DNA of 64,000 nt. Source: Sulfurospirillum oryzae (GTDB lineage: Bacteria; Campylobacterota; Campylobacteria; Campylobacterales; Sulfurospirillaceae). The translations under genes were made by a program, and so were the position numbers. Where the stretch lies: the NCBI RefSeq assembly GCF_025770725.1, contig NZ_JANZKZ010000002.1, forward strand, positions 248,001 to 312,000. Reading direction: 5' to 3'. The notes beneath the pieces are model-generated. The model did no database searches, had not been told where the DNA came from, and saw only the letters and a program-made list of their open reading frames with translations. Positions 45,081 through 52,774 of this stretch are shown here, piece by piece. Position 1 is the stretch's first letter; each line of letters opens with the position of its first letter.

Positions 45081-45155
45081 TGGAGCGGGTGACGGGAATC
45101 GAACCCGCTACTTTCAGCTTGGGAAGCTAACACTCTACCGATGAGTTACACCCGC
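45081..45155 (-). tRNA. tRNA-Gly (anticodon CCC)
   Basis: A full cloverleaf of 75 nt with encoded CCA on the minus strand. The acceptor stem is GCGGGTG / CACCCGC with T as discriminator, the D stem ACTC / GAGT, the anticodon stem TTAGC / GCTGA with loop TTCCCAA, and the T arm GCGGG-TTCGATT-CCCGT. The loop has T33 followed by CCC, so it reads GGG; the usual Gly isoacceptors of these bacteria have GCC or TCC. Confidence 0.93.
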
Positions 45156-45288
45156 ATTTTAAAGGAGGCATTATAGCACACTCAGCTATTGATGTCGTCA
45201 AAAATAGTTACATGTAAAAGGAAACTTTAGCTTTAGAAGGTAGTTTTCAAAATGCTATTTTTTTCAAACTTGCCTGTGCCATAATGAT

Positions 45289-45454
45289 TAGACTTCTTTC
45301 ATAACCCATTGAAAAAAGAGTATCGCTTATAGTACATCACTTTTTAAAACTAAAAATATCGCCATAGCTTTGGCTATGACTCAATTTTGAGTTTCAAAAA
45401 TTAACGCACTCTAAACAAACTCTTTATCTTTTCAAGGGTTATGAAAGAAGTCTA
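45289..45454. repeat. 166-bp full-length imperfect palindrome, MITE-like
   Basis: The ends are perfect 19-bp inverted repeats TAGACTTCTTTCATAACCC (left 45289-45307, right copy inverted at 45436-45454). The homology continues inward with mismatches across nearly the whole element to a central hairpin CATAGC-TTTG-GCTATG near 45363-45378. The element could fold into one long hairpin as RNA or cruciform. It lies in the 322-base stretch between the tRNA and fumC and ends 24 bases before the fumC ATG, so it forms part of the fumC leader. It contains no ORF. I believe similar motifs recur in related genomes, but cannot check. Confidence 0.75.
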
Positions 45455-45477
45455 TTAAATGCTATAAAGGAGTCATT

Positions 45478-46869
45478 ATGGATTATCGAATTGAAAAAGA
45501 TACTATGGGCGAGATCAAAGTTCCCAATGAACGTTACTGGGGAGCACAAACTGAGCGTAGTTTGGAAAATTTTAAGATCGGCACAGAAAAAATGCCAAAA
45601 GAACTCATCCGCGCCTTTGCACTTTTGAAACGCTCTTTAGCATCCGTCAATCAAAAGCTGGGAAAACTTGATGCTAAAAAAGCAGGAGCAATCATCCAAG
45701 CATGCGACGAAATTCTTGCAGGAAAGTTTGACGGTGAATTTCCTCTTGCCATTTGGCAAACAGGCAGTGGCACACAGACCAATATGAACCTTAACGAGGT
45801 CATCGCCAATCGCGCGACAGAGATATTGGGAGGCGATTTTAGAAAAGAAAAACTCATTCACCCAAACGATCATGTCAATATGTCTCAAAGCTCCAACGAC
45901 ACGTTTCCAACAGCCATGCATATTGCTAGTGTCATCGAGATCGAAGAGCAACTGCTCCCTTCTTTAGAAAAACTCAAAGAGGCGTTAGAGTCCAAGGAGA
46001 AAGAGTTTGGCGGTATTATTAAAATAGGGCGAACCCACTTGCAAGATGCAACACCGCTTACATTGGGGCAAGAGTTTAGCGGTTATCGTAGTATGTTGGA
46101 GCACTCTTCTTCGCATATACTCCAAGCACTTGAGTCACTTCGTGAGCTTGCCATCGGTGGAACTGCTGTGGGAACAGGCATAAACGCGCATCCAAAACTC
46201 AGCGAGTTTGTCAGTGAAGAGCTGACCAAATTGACAGGCAAAACCTTTGTCTCGTCTCCCAATAAATTTCATGCTTTAACATCACACGATGCACTTGTGT
46301 TTGCGAGTGGAGCAAACAAAGGTTTAGCAGCAAACCTCATGAAAATAGCCAATGACATCAGATGGTTGGCTTCGGGTCCCCGTTGTGGTATAGGTGAGCT
46401 TTCCATTCCTGAAAATGAGCCTGGAAGCTCTATTATGCCTGGTAAGGTCAATCCAACCCAAGCTGAAGCTGTTACAATGGTTGCATGCCAAGTATTTGGT
46501 GCCGATACCGCTATTGCCTTTGGGGCAAGTCAAGGTAACTTTGAGCTCAATGTCTTTAAACCCGTCATCATCCTTAACTTTTTGCAACAAGTTAGGCTTC
46601 TTGGCGATGTCATGGAGTCGTTTCGTATTCATTGTGTGGAGGGCATTGAAGCCAATAGTGAGAAGATCGCACACAACCTTCACAACTCGTTGATGCTGGT
46701 CACCGCACTCAATCCTTACATCGGTTATGAAAATGCAGCTAAGGTGGCAAAGCTGGCGCATAAAGAGCATTTAAGCCTTAAAGAAGCATGCGTCAAGCTT
46801 TCTCTTTTAACGCCTGAGGAGTTTGACCGTTATGTCATTCCTTCCGAGATGATTCACCCTAAAGAGTAA
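45478..46869 (+). CDS. fumC: Fumarate hydratase class II
   Basis: Iron-free, oxygen-stable fumarase (463 residues) interconverting fumarate and malate. Signature [10 protein letters not shown], substrate motifs SGTQTNMN and [14 protein letters not shown], and the catalytic-His region [11 protein letters not shown] are intact. ATG preceded by AAAGGAGTCATT. It is a separate transcription unit from the TCA block, with the palindromic repeat upstream and a strong terminator downstream. Confidence 0.97.
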   Translation: MDYRIEKDTMGEIKVPNERYWGAQTERSLENFKIGTEKMPKELIRAFALLKRSLASVNQKLGKLDAKKAGAIIQACDEILAGKFDGEFPLAIWQTGSGTQTNMNLNEVIANRATEILGGDFRKEKLIHPNDHVNMSQSSNDTFPTAMHIASVIEIEEQLLPSLEKLKEALESKEKEFGGIIKIGRTHLQDATPLTLGQEFSGYRSMLEHSSSHILQALESLRELAIGGTAVGTGINAHPKLSEFVSEELTKLTGKTFVSSPNKFHALTSHDALVFASGANKGLAANLMKIANDIRWLASGPRCGIGELSIPENEPGSSIMPGKVNPTQAEAVTMVACQVFGADTAIAFGASQGNFELNVFKPVIILNFLQQVRLLGDVMESFRIHCVEGIEANSEKIAHNLHNSLMLVTALNPYIGYENAAKVAKLAHKEHLSLKEACVKLSLLTPEEFDRYVIPSEMIHPKE

Positions 46870-46879
46870 AAAGCAGATA

Positions 46880-46909
46880 CGTAGCGACAAAATAGTGTCG
46901 CTACGTTTT
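46880..46909 (+). terminator. Intrinsic terminator after fumC, merging into TTACATGTAA
   Basis: Perfect 10-bp stem CGTAGCGACA / TGTCGCTACG with loop AAATAG, followed by TTTT. The T-tract is the left half of a TTACATGTAA copy (46908-46917). Confidence 0.92.
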
Positions 46910-46978
46910 ACATGTAACATTTTTGAAACTCATGGTATAGCTCTTGCATAAACTCCTTAAAATCTTTAAGGAGTTCTC

Positions 46979-47476
46979 TTGGAAACCATGGTGAAAGGTG
47001 TCAGTAAAATATTGCAGAAAAATGAGCGAAAAATTGGTTCTGAAGCTCCTGCTATCAGCCTTTTAATGCTTGATGGTCAAAGCAAAATCATCGGTATGAT
47101 GGCAACCAAAGTTCAAGTGATGATTACATTGCCATTTCACAATTCGCTGAGTGATGCGCTTTTAAATATCATCCAAAAATACCAAGATCAAGTATTTATC
47201 TATCTCATTAGCGTTCAAGCGTTAGACCAAGAGTTTGATGGATCAAACGCTTCTATAGATTTTGAAGAATTAGCAAAGAAATTTGGTGTGTATGTCGATG
47301 AAACACTGTGTGCCAAAGCTATCTTCATCATCAACAAAGATGGTCAATTTGTTTACAAAGAGATTACGCGTGATGTCGAAGATGCGTTTGATCTTGAGAT
47401 GTTTGAAACAAAACTTCATGAAGCGATTCATTTTAAGAAAAAAGGGCATGTGCATGAGAATTGGATGGGTGCTTGA
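46979..47476 (+). CDS. Thioredoxin-fold protein related to thiol peroxidase, lacking the peroxidatic cysteine
   Basis: 165 residues. The C-terminal half (TLCAKAIFIINKDGQFVYKEI) matches the end of Tpx/AhpC-type peroxiredoxins (ARAVFVLD-NGKVVYxE). The N terminus IGSEAPAISLLMLDG is also redoxin-like. Where Tpx has PSxDTPVC, this protein has ITLPFHNSLSDALLN, and the only cysteine in the protein is in TLCAK. Peroxidase activity by the usual route is therefore unlikely. The start is TTG because AAGGAG stands five bases before it. Single gene after the fumC terminator. Confidence 0.65.
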   Translation: METMVKGVSKILQKNERKIGSEAPAISLLMLDGQSKIIGMMATKVQVMITLPFHNSLSDALLNIIQKYQDQVFIYLISVQALDQEFDGSNASIDFEELAKKFGVYVDETLCAKAIFIINKDGQFVYKEITRDVEDAFDLEMFETKLHEAIHFKKKGHVHENWMGA

Positions 47477-47613
47477 TGTAAGTATTTTTTTTACATGTAA
47501 AACAAGAATATGGCTGCATTGTTCGTAAACCAAGCCAATGTGTAGAAACATTTTTTGGATCATTTCAGTCAACTAAAAGTGATATTTGTATGACCGATAC
47601 GCATCTTTAGATA

Positions 47614-47622
47614 TGCTATAAT
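47614..47622 (+). promoter_or_regulatory. Extended -10 TGCTATAAT abutting the response-regulator ATG
   Basis: A near-perfect extended -10 element that ends only six bases before the ATG, so transcription would begin at or next to the start codon. No ribosome-binding sequence is present there. Confidence 0.6.
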
Positions 47623-47628
47623 AAATAC

Positions 47629-48321
47629 ATGAACTATGATTTACAGAGACTCAAAAATTTAACAGTGTTGGTAGCAGAAGACGATACGGCAGTTTTAAAC
47701 GATATGGCACAAATGCTTTCGATCTTTTTTAAAGAGGTATTACAAGCATCTAATGGCGAAGAAGCCTTTAGACTTTTTGATGCGAACAAGCCAGATATGG
47801 TTTTAAGTGATATTCAAATGCCTTTAACGGATGGGGTATCATTTGCTAAAAAAATAAGAATGATCGATGCTACAACACCGATACTCTTTATAAGTTCGTA
47901 TTCTGAAGGTTCAGCACTTATACAAGCTGTCAATTGCGGGGTTGACGGTTATATTGTGAAGCCTATTGAACTGGAAGAAGTACTACAAGCCATTAGCAAA
48001 AGTCTAAGACGTACAGAGATACCAAAAAAAAATATAGTTTATTTTAAAAACGCTCTAGTCTATAACTATGCTACAAAAGTGTTGACGCAAAATGGTCTTT
48101 GCATTGATCTTGGAGCGAAAGAGCATGCTTTGCTTTCTCTTTTCTTACAGAACCGAAACAGAACGCTTACAAAAAAAGAAATCGTGGATGAGATCTGGTC
48201 TTTGGATGAAATATCTGACAGTGCTTTTAAAAGTCTTTTAACCCGTTTGCGTAAAAAAATAGGCGAAGGAAGTATCGAAAATGACAAAAATAATGGTTGG
48301 AGATTAGTATTAGACTTATAG
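47629..48321 (+). CDS. Response regulator, OmpR/PhoB type
   Basis: Cytoplasmic transcription factor of 230 residues. The receiver domain has acidic pocket AEDD, phosphorylation Asp in VLSDIQMP, FISSYS and the conserved Lys in YIVKPIE. The C-terminal winged helix runs from about residue 135 (LGAKEHALLSLFLQNRNRTLTKKEIVDEIW ... LLTRLRKKIG). The partner kinase is encoded next with a 25-base overlap. The gene appears to be leaderless or nearly so. Targets unknown. Confidence 0.93.
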   Translation: MNYDLQRLKNLTVLVAEDDTAVLNDMAQMLSIFFKEVLQASNGEEAFRLFDANKPDMVLSDIQMPLTDGVSFAKKIRMIDATTPILFISSYSEGSALIQAVNCGVDGYIVKPIELEEVLQAISKSLRRTEIPKKNIVYFKNALVYNYATKVLTQNGLCIDLGAKEHALLSLFLQNRNRTLTKKEIVDEIWSLDEISDSAFKSLLTRLRKKIGEGSIENDKNNGWRLVLDL

Positions 48322-50153
48322 CTATTTTGCTAGTGGCATTCTTTCACATGGCATACGCATACGATACGATTGAGGTATTTAATAAAAATATTAATGTTGT
48401 GCATTCGGGTTATTATATCTCCGATAAAAATATTTCTGCAAACGAAGCCTATACGCTTTTTACGTCTAATGCTTTTTACGATCTACCACAAAAAGCTAAA
48501 AGTTTTGGATTTGATACCAAAAGTTATTGGTATGCTTTTGTTGTTTCCATCGATAGCAATGCTTCAGAGCGATTTTCTTTGGATATTAGAACACCGAGTG
48601 TTGATAAGTCAGAACTTTACGCTTTTTCCAACAACGCTTTAATCAAACATGAGCTCAGTAGCGCATTTGCACCAGAGTCAAAACGCACCATTAAGGAGTT
48701 TTCAACTCAATTTGAACTTCTTGATACCAACAACACCATTACGTATTTACTCAAAATCGACACGAAAGCGCCACGGTTTTCTGCTTTTGCTTTTGGATCA
48801 CAAAGTGAAATAAATGAGACATGGTCTATACACGCTTTTATTTTTGCATTGACTACGGGGATCTTTTTATTTGTATCTTTTTTTAGCCTTGTTTTATATG
48901 CTAAGTTGCAAGACAGAATCTATCTTTTTTATGTGCTCTATATTTTTGGACTCTATGGCTCTGTTGTTATAACGTCTGGTCATGCCAAGCCTATAGTGCA
49001 ATTACTTCCTGTCGTAGGACAGTTTTTTGTCATTATGATTTTACAAGCTCAACTTGTCGGGTTAACTTTTTTTAGCGAAAAACTTTTAGAGACAAAATCA
49101 AAGATACCAAAAATCGCAAACGTTATAAGATATTTACTGTATATCAATATAGCACTTTCCCTTGCTTTTCCTATCAGTCCATTGTTCAAAGCGCTTAGTT
49201 TTGCTATGACTATAGCTCTTTTTATTGCGCTTTTAGTTGCAGCCATCAAAGTATTTACTAGGGAATCCAAAATAGTGCTTTATTATTTAATTGCCACAGG
49301 CATAGCATTGGCGCTTATGATTGCTTTTACGCTCATGCATCAAGGCGTTATCTCTTATGGAGTGTTTAGTTCTAATTTTCTAACGCTAGCTTTGATTTGG
49401 GATATGACATTTTTATCTTTGGCCATTGTGAATAGAATAGAGTTGTTGCAGCGTGAAAGTATGGAAAATGAACGCATTTTAACGCTTAAATCCAGACAAG
49501 AGACTTTAGGAGAACTCACAGGCAATGTCGCACATCAATGGCGAAGCCCCTTGTCTAAAATTGGTGCCATCGTCTCTTCCATGCGTGCAAAACTAATGTT
49601 TTCCGAAATATCAAAAGAGGAAACCTTGGATGATCTTACAAGGGTCTCTAAAATTTTAAAACATCTTTCAACAACGATAGAAACCTTTCAGTCTTTCTTA
49701 ATTGCAAAAGAGAAGCAAGAGAAATTTAATGTCTCACATACCCTTGAAGAAATGATACATTGGGTTCAAACGAAAGAGATAGAACTACGTTATACGTTTG
49801 AACCAGAGTGTTTTGTACTTGGTGAACAGAACGAAATTTTACAAGCTATTTTGGCCATTATTCAAAATGCCAAAGAGGCGATCATAGAGTCTCATGTAGA
49901 AAATGGGTATATCAGCATAAATCTTAGTAAAAATGAATCAGATGTAATCCTCACCATCAAAGACAATGCGGGTGGCATTAAACTGATACCGATTGAAAAA
50001 GTCTTTGCTCCGTATATGAGTACCAAACAAAATGGCACTGGCATAGGACTGCTTTTGGCAAAGACCATTATAGAAAAGCGTCACAAGGGTAAATTATGGG
50101 TCAAAAATGACGATGAAGGTGCTGTCTTTACGATTGAGTTGCCAAGTCACTAA
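48297..50153 (+). CDS. Sensor histidine kinase with 7TM-DISM input domain
   Basis: Inner-membrane kinase, 618 residues, partner of the preceding regulator. It has a signal peptide (LIAILLVAFFHMAYAYD), a periplasmic DISM-type extracellular domain to about residue 180, then about seven hydrophobic helices (about 185-380). A dimerisation helix with the phospho-His in GNVAHQWRSPLSKIG follows, then an ATPase domain with NAKEAI (N box), DNAGGI (G1) and GTGIGLLLAK (G2). Such sensors detect small ligands or envelope signals; the signal is not known. The start is the TTG overlapping the regulator end, since it leads directly into the signal peptide. Confidence 0.92.
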   Translation: MEISIRLIAILLVAFFHMAYAYDTIEVFNKNINVVHSGYYISDKNISANEAYTLFTSNAFYDLPQKAKSFGFDTKSYWYAFVVSIDSNASERFSLDIRTPSVDKSELYAFSNNALIKHELSSAFAPESKRTIKEFSTQFELLDTNNTITYLLKIDTKAPRFSAFAFGSQSEINETWSIHAFIFALTTGIFLFVSFFSLVLYAKLQDRIYLFYVLYIFGLYGSVVITSGHAKPIVQLLPVVGQFFVIMILQAQLVGLTFFSEKLLETKSKIPKIANVIRYLLYINIALSLAFPISPLFKALSFAMTIALFIALLVAAIKVFTRESKIVLYYLIATGIALALMIAFTLMHQGVISYGVFSSNFLTLALIWDMTFLSLAIVNRIELLQRESMENERILTLKSRQETLGELTGNVAHQWRSPLSKIGAIVSSMRAKLMFSEISKEETLDDLTRVSKILKHLSTTIETFQSFLIAKEKQEKFNVSHTLEEMIHWVQTKEIELRYTFEPECFVLGEQNEILQAILAIIQNAKEAIIESHVENGYISINLSKNESDVILTIKDNAGGIKLIPIEKVFAPYMSTKQNGTGIGLLLAKTIIEKRHKGKLWVKNDDEGAVFTIELPSH

Positions 50154-50175
50154 AAAGTATTTACATGTAAAGGTT

Positions 50176-51480
50176 TTACAGATTTTGGGTAAGTGCTTTT
50201 TTCTCAAAAACACTCCAACCACACTCTAACCAGAGGCGTGCAGTTTGGTTAAAGAGTTCACTTTGCAGTGTTGCCACTTTAGCTTTTGTCGTCGCTAAGG
50301 TGGCGATGGCACGGCTGAGTTCATCGGCACTGATGAGTTGGTTGTCAAAGCGACCTTGTGTGAGGTTGGTGTATGATTCGCTGGCTTTCGCTTCAAGTTT
50401 GGCACTTTGTAACTGAGCTTCGAGTGTTTTGATCGTTAACTGGGTATTTTCTACCTCTAAACTCACTTGTTGTTTGTACTCTTCAAGATTGAAAAACGCG
50501 GACATTTTGGAAGCACGTGCCGCATCGATGTTGTGCGCATCGCTAAAGCCATTAAAAAGATTCCACGAAGCACTCAGCCCCACATAGCTTTTATCGGCAT
50601 TGGTGTAACCATCGCCATTTAGTTCAAGTGAGTCACCTTGTCGTTTTAAAACGCCTACCATTGCAAGTGTTGGGTAGTTTTTACTTTTGGCTAACTCTAC
50701 ACTGCTTTGCGCGACATCCATTGCTTTTATCATTACATGTAAATCTTCGCGTTCATTTAAAGCCATCTCTTTAGCGACATTTTCGCTTGGTACTTCAAAA
50801 GCGTGAAGCGTGTTGCCTGAAAGTGTTTCTATTTTGGTATTGACAATAAATGAGAGCTGATTGAGAAGCTGATTTTTTTGATTTTGATGGTGAAGCAGTT
50901 GTGCTTCAATGTCATACTTTTTAGCCTCAATAGCGTAAAGTTCGCTTTGTGCTAGCAGTCCATTGTCATAAAAACCTTTGGCTTTTTTATAGGATTGATT
51001 CATGGCAGACTGTGAACTCAAAAGTGCCTCAATAACGTTTTCTTCTGCAACGATGGTACTGAAAAGTTGGGTGACATGCATGGCAAGATTGCGTTTGAGA
51101 TTGGTCACTTTGAGGCTTGCTTGCTCACTTTCCAATTTGGCTTTATCGATGGCGGCTGAGATAGCAAAACCCGTAAAAAGTGGATAGCTTAAAACCAGTG
51201 CGCCTTCAAGATGTTGCCTTGTTCCAACATCGGCTTTTGTGACAGGAAAAGAGGGAAGGTGTAGGGTCATGTTTGGAATTTCATTAAACTCAATGGCACT
51301 CAGTGTTGCATCAAGGGAAGGAAGGTTTTTACTTTGCGCTGCTTGGTAGAGCGACTGAGATGCGCCCTCAAGTTCTTTAGCACTTTTAAAGCTATTGCTT
51401 TTTTCCAACAAATTTAAAAGTTCAGTGTAGGTTTGCGCGTTAAGGCACAAAGGGAGTAAAAAGAGAAGTAAAAGTCGCAT
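50176..51480 (-). CDS. TolC-family outer-membrane efflux protein
   Basis: 434 residues with signal peptide (RLLLLFLLPLCLNAQ) and the long paired helices and repeated OEP pattern of TolC-like channels (for example ELLNLLEKSNSFKSAKELEG, GLSASWNLFNGFSDAHNIDAARAS). It probably forms the outer-membrane duct for the divergently encoded HlyD/ABC system. It shares a 129-base divergent region with that operon and lies convergent to the kinase gene with a TTACATGTAA copy between. Confidence 0.9.
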   Translation of the reverse strand: MRLLLLFLLPLCLNAQTYTELLNLLEKSNSFKSAKELEGASQSLYQAAQSKNLPSLDATLSAIEFNEIPNMTLHLPSFPVTKADVGTRQHLEGALVLSYPLFTGFAISAAIDKAKLESEQASLKVTNLKRNLAMHVTQLFSTIVAEENVIEALLSSQSAMNQSYKKAKGFYDNGLLAQSELYAIEAKKYDIEAQLLHHQNQKNQLLNQLSFIVNTKIETLSGNTLHAFEVPSENVAKEMALNEREDLHVMIKAMDVAQSSVELAKSKNYPTLAMVGVLKRQGDSLELNGDGYTNADKSYVGLSASWNLFNGFSDAHNIDAARASKMSAFFNLEEYKQQVSLEVENTQLTIKTLEAQLQSAKLEAKASESYTNLTQGRFDNQLISADELSRAIATLATTKAKVATLQSELFNQTARLWLECGWSVFEKKALTQNL

Positions 51481-51513
51481 GAAACGTCCTTGCGAAACAT
51501 CATGATTGTGAGG

Positions 51514-51538
51514 TTAATAGTATTGCTTATCCTATTAA
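51514..51538. promoter_or_regulatory. Dyad TTAATAG-N11-CTATTAA in the tolC/hlyD divergent region
   Basis: Perfect 7-bp inverted repeat with an 11-bp spacer in the shared promoter region. Its length and geometry suit a dimeric repressor of TetR or MarR type. No regulator gene is adjacent. Confidence 0.45.
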
Positions 51539-51560
51539 TCCGCTCTTAATTAGGTCAAAA

Positions 51561-51582
51561 TATAACAAATTAGTTATATAAT
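51561..51582 (+). promoter_or_regulatory. Dyad TATAAC-N6-GTTATA overlapping a TATAAT -10 for hlyD
   Basis: An 18-bp dyad (51561-51578) overlapping the candidate -10 TATAAT at 51577-51582, which lies 27 bases before the hlyD ATG. Binding there would block transcription. Confidence 0.5.
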
Positions 51583-51609
51583 AGTTTTCTCTTCATCCAA
51601 GGAGCGTGA

Positions 51610-52767
51610 ATGTTGGAAAAAATCAAACAGTATCGTTTAGGGGTGGCTATCTTAGCCTTGGTTTTAATGGCTTCGGGACTCATCGTCAATAAACTCAGCG
51701 CTCCCAAACTTGCCGAAAATCTCGTTCAAGGATCAGGTCGGATGGATGGTGATTTGGTCAATCTTAATGCCAAGTATGCAGGACGCATCGCTACTTTAAA
51801 CATTCATGAGGGAGAACACGTTTCTGTTGGGCAAAGCATCGCCGTTCTTGCAAGCCCTGAGTATGAAGCGCAAAAGGCACAGATCGAAGCGCAAATCAAT
51901 GCTAAAGCGCAGGAGCTTAGTGCAAAAAAGACAGAGCTAGAGATTGCTTCTAAAACCATTCCTGAAACACTTTCAAAAGCCAAAGCAAATTTTTCTATCA
52001 AACAACATCAACGTGAAGAACTGGGTAAAAACATCGCTTCTCAAACCAGTGTCCTTGCACAAGATAAACGCGATTTAGAGCGCATTAAAAACCTTTATGA
52101 GCAAAATCTCATCGAAAAACGCCAAGTCGAAACGGCAACTTTAAAACACCAAACCAGTGGAGATTTTCTTTCAAGCTTGCACCAAAAACGAGAACAACTT
52201 AGCCTTGCGATTAATGTAGCAAATAGCGAGCTGATCGAAGCAACAGCGCATCAAAAAACTTTACATGTAATGTCTCAAGGACTTGAAGCTTTGCGTTCAT
52301 CCCTCAAAGCCTTAGAAGCTTCCAAAACACAGATCGAAGCGGTCATCAATGAGATGACACTGCGTTCTTCCATTGATGGTGTGGTCGTGGAAAAAATAGC
52401 CAACCAAGGTGAAGTCATCGGTGCTGGGAGTGTCGTGGCAACCCTGCTTGATCCAAACTCGCTCTACCTTAAAATCTTTGTCGATACTAAGCAAAACGGA
52501 AATCTCAACGTAGGCAATGACGCTGTTATTTTTTTAGATGGAAAACCCAATGAACCCATCCTCGCAAAAGTCGTGCGCATCGAGCAAAAAGCGGAGTTTA
52601 CGCCTAAAGAGGTGAGCGTTCCGAGTGATCGTATTCAGAGAGTTTTTGCTTTACATGTAAAACCACTCTCAGTTCAGCCCACCTTAAAACTTGGCATTCC
52701 TGCTGTGGGTGTTGTCTCAATGGATGGTAAAGGTCTGCCGATGAGTTTGAAAAACGTTCCTGAATGA
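51610..52767 (+). CDS. HlyD-family membrane fusion protein
   Basis: Periplasmic adaptor (385 residues) linking inner-membrane ABC permeases to TolC. It has an N-terminal anchor (LGVAILALVLMASGLIVN), a lipoyl-like half motif (YAGRIATLNIHEGEHVSVGQ), about 150 residues of coiled coil, the second lipoyl half (SSIDGVVVEKIANQGEVIG) and a beta-barrel domain. It resembles YhiI, the partner of RbbA-type transporters. ATG preceded by AAGGAGCGTGA. The ATPase gene begins seven bases after its stop. Two TTACATGTAA copies (Leu-His-Val). Confidence 0.92.
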   Translation: MLEKIKQYRLGVAILALVLMASGLIVNKLSAPKLAENLVQGSGRMDGDLVNLNAKYAGRIATLNIHEGEHVSVGQSIAVLASPEYEAQKAQIEAQINAKAQELSAKKTELEIASKTIPETLSKAKANFSIKQHQREELGKNIASQTSVLAQDKRDLERIKNLYEQNLIEKRQVETATLKHQTSGDFLSSLHQKREQLSLAINVANSELIEATAHQKTLHVMSQGLEALRSSLKALEASKTQIEAVINEMTLRSSIDGVVVEKIANQGEVIGAGSVVATLLDPNSLYLKIFVDTKQNGNLNVGNDAVIFLDGKPNEPILAKVVRIEQKAEFTPKEVSVPSDRIQRVFALHVKPLSVQPTLKLGIPAVGVVSMDGKGLPMSLKNVPE

Positions 52768-52774
52768 GCAAATC

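Noticed and set aside
46324-46770. 148-codon open frame on the minus strand
   Set aside because: Antisense to the conserved core of fumC; its length follows from fumC codon use.
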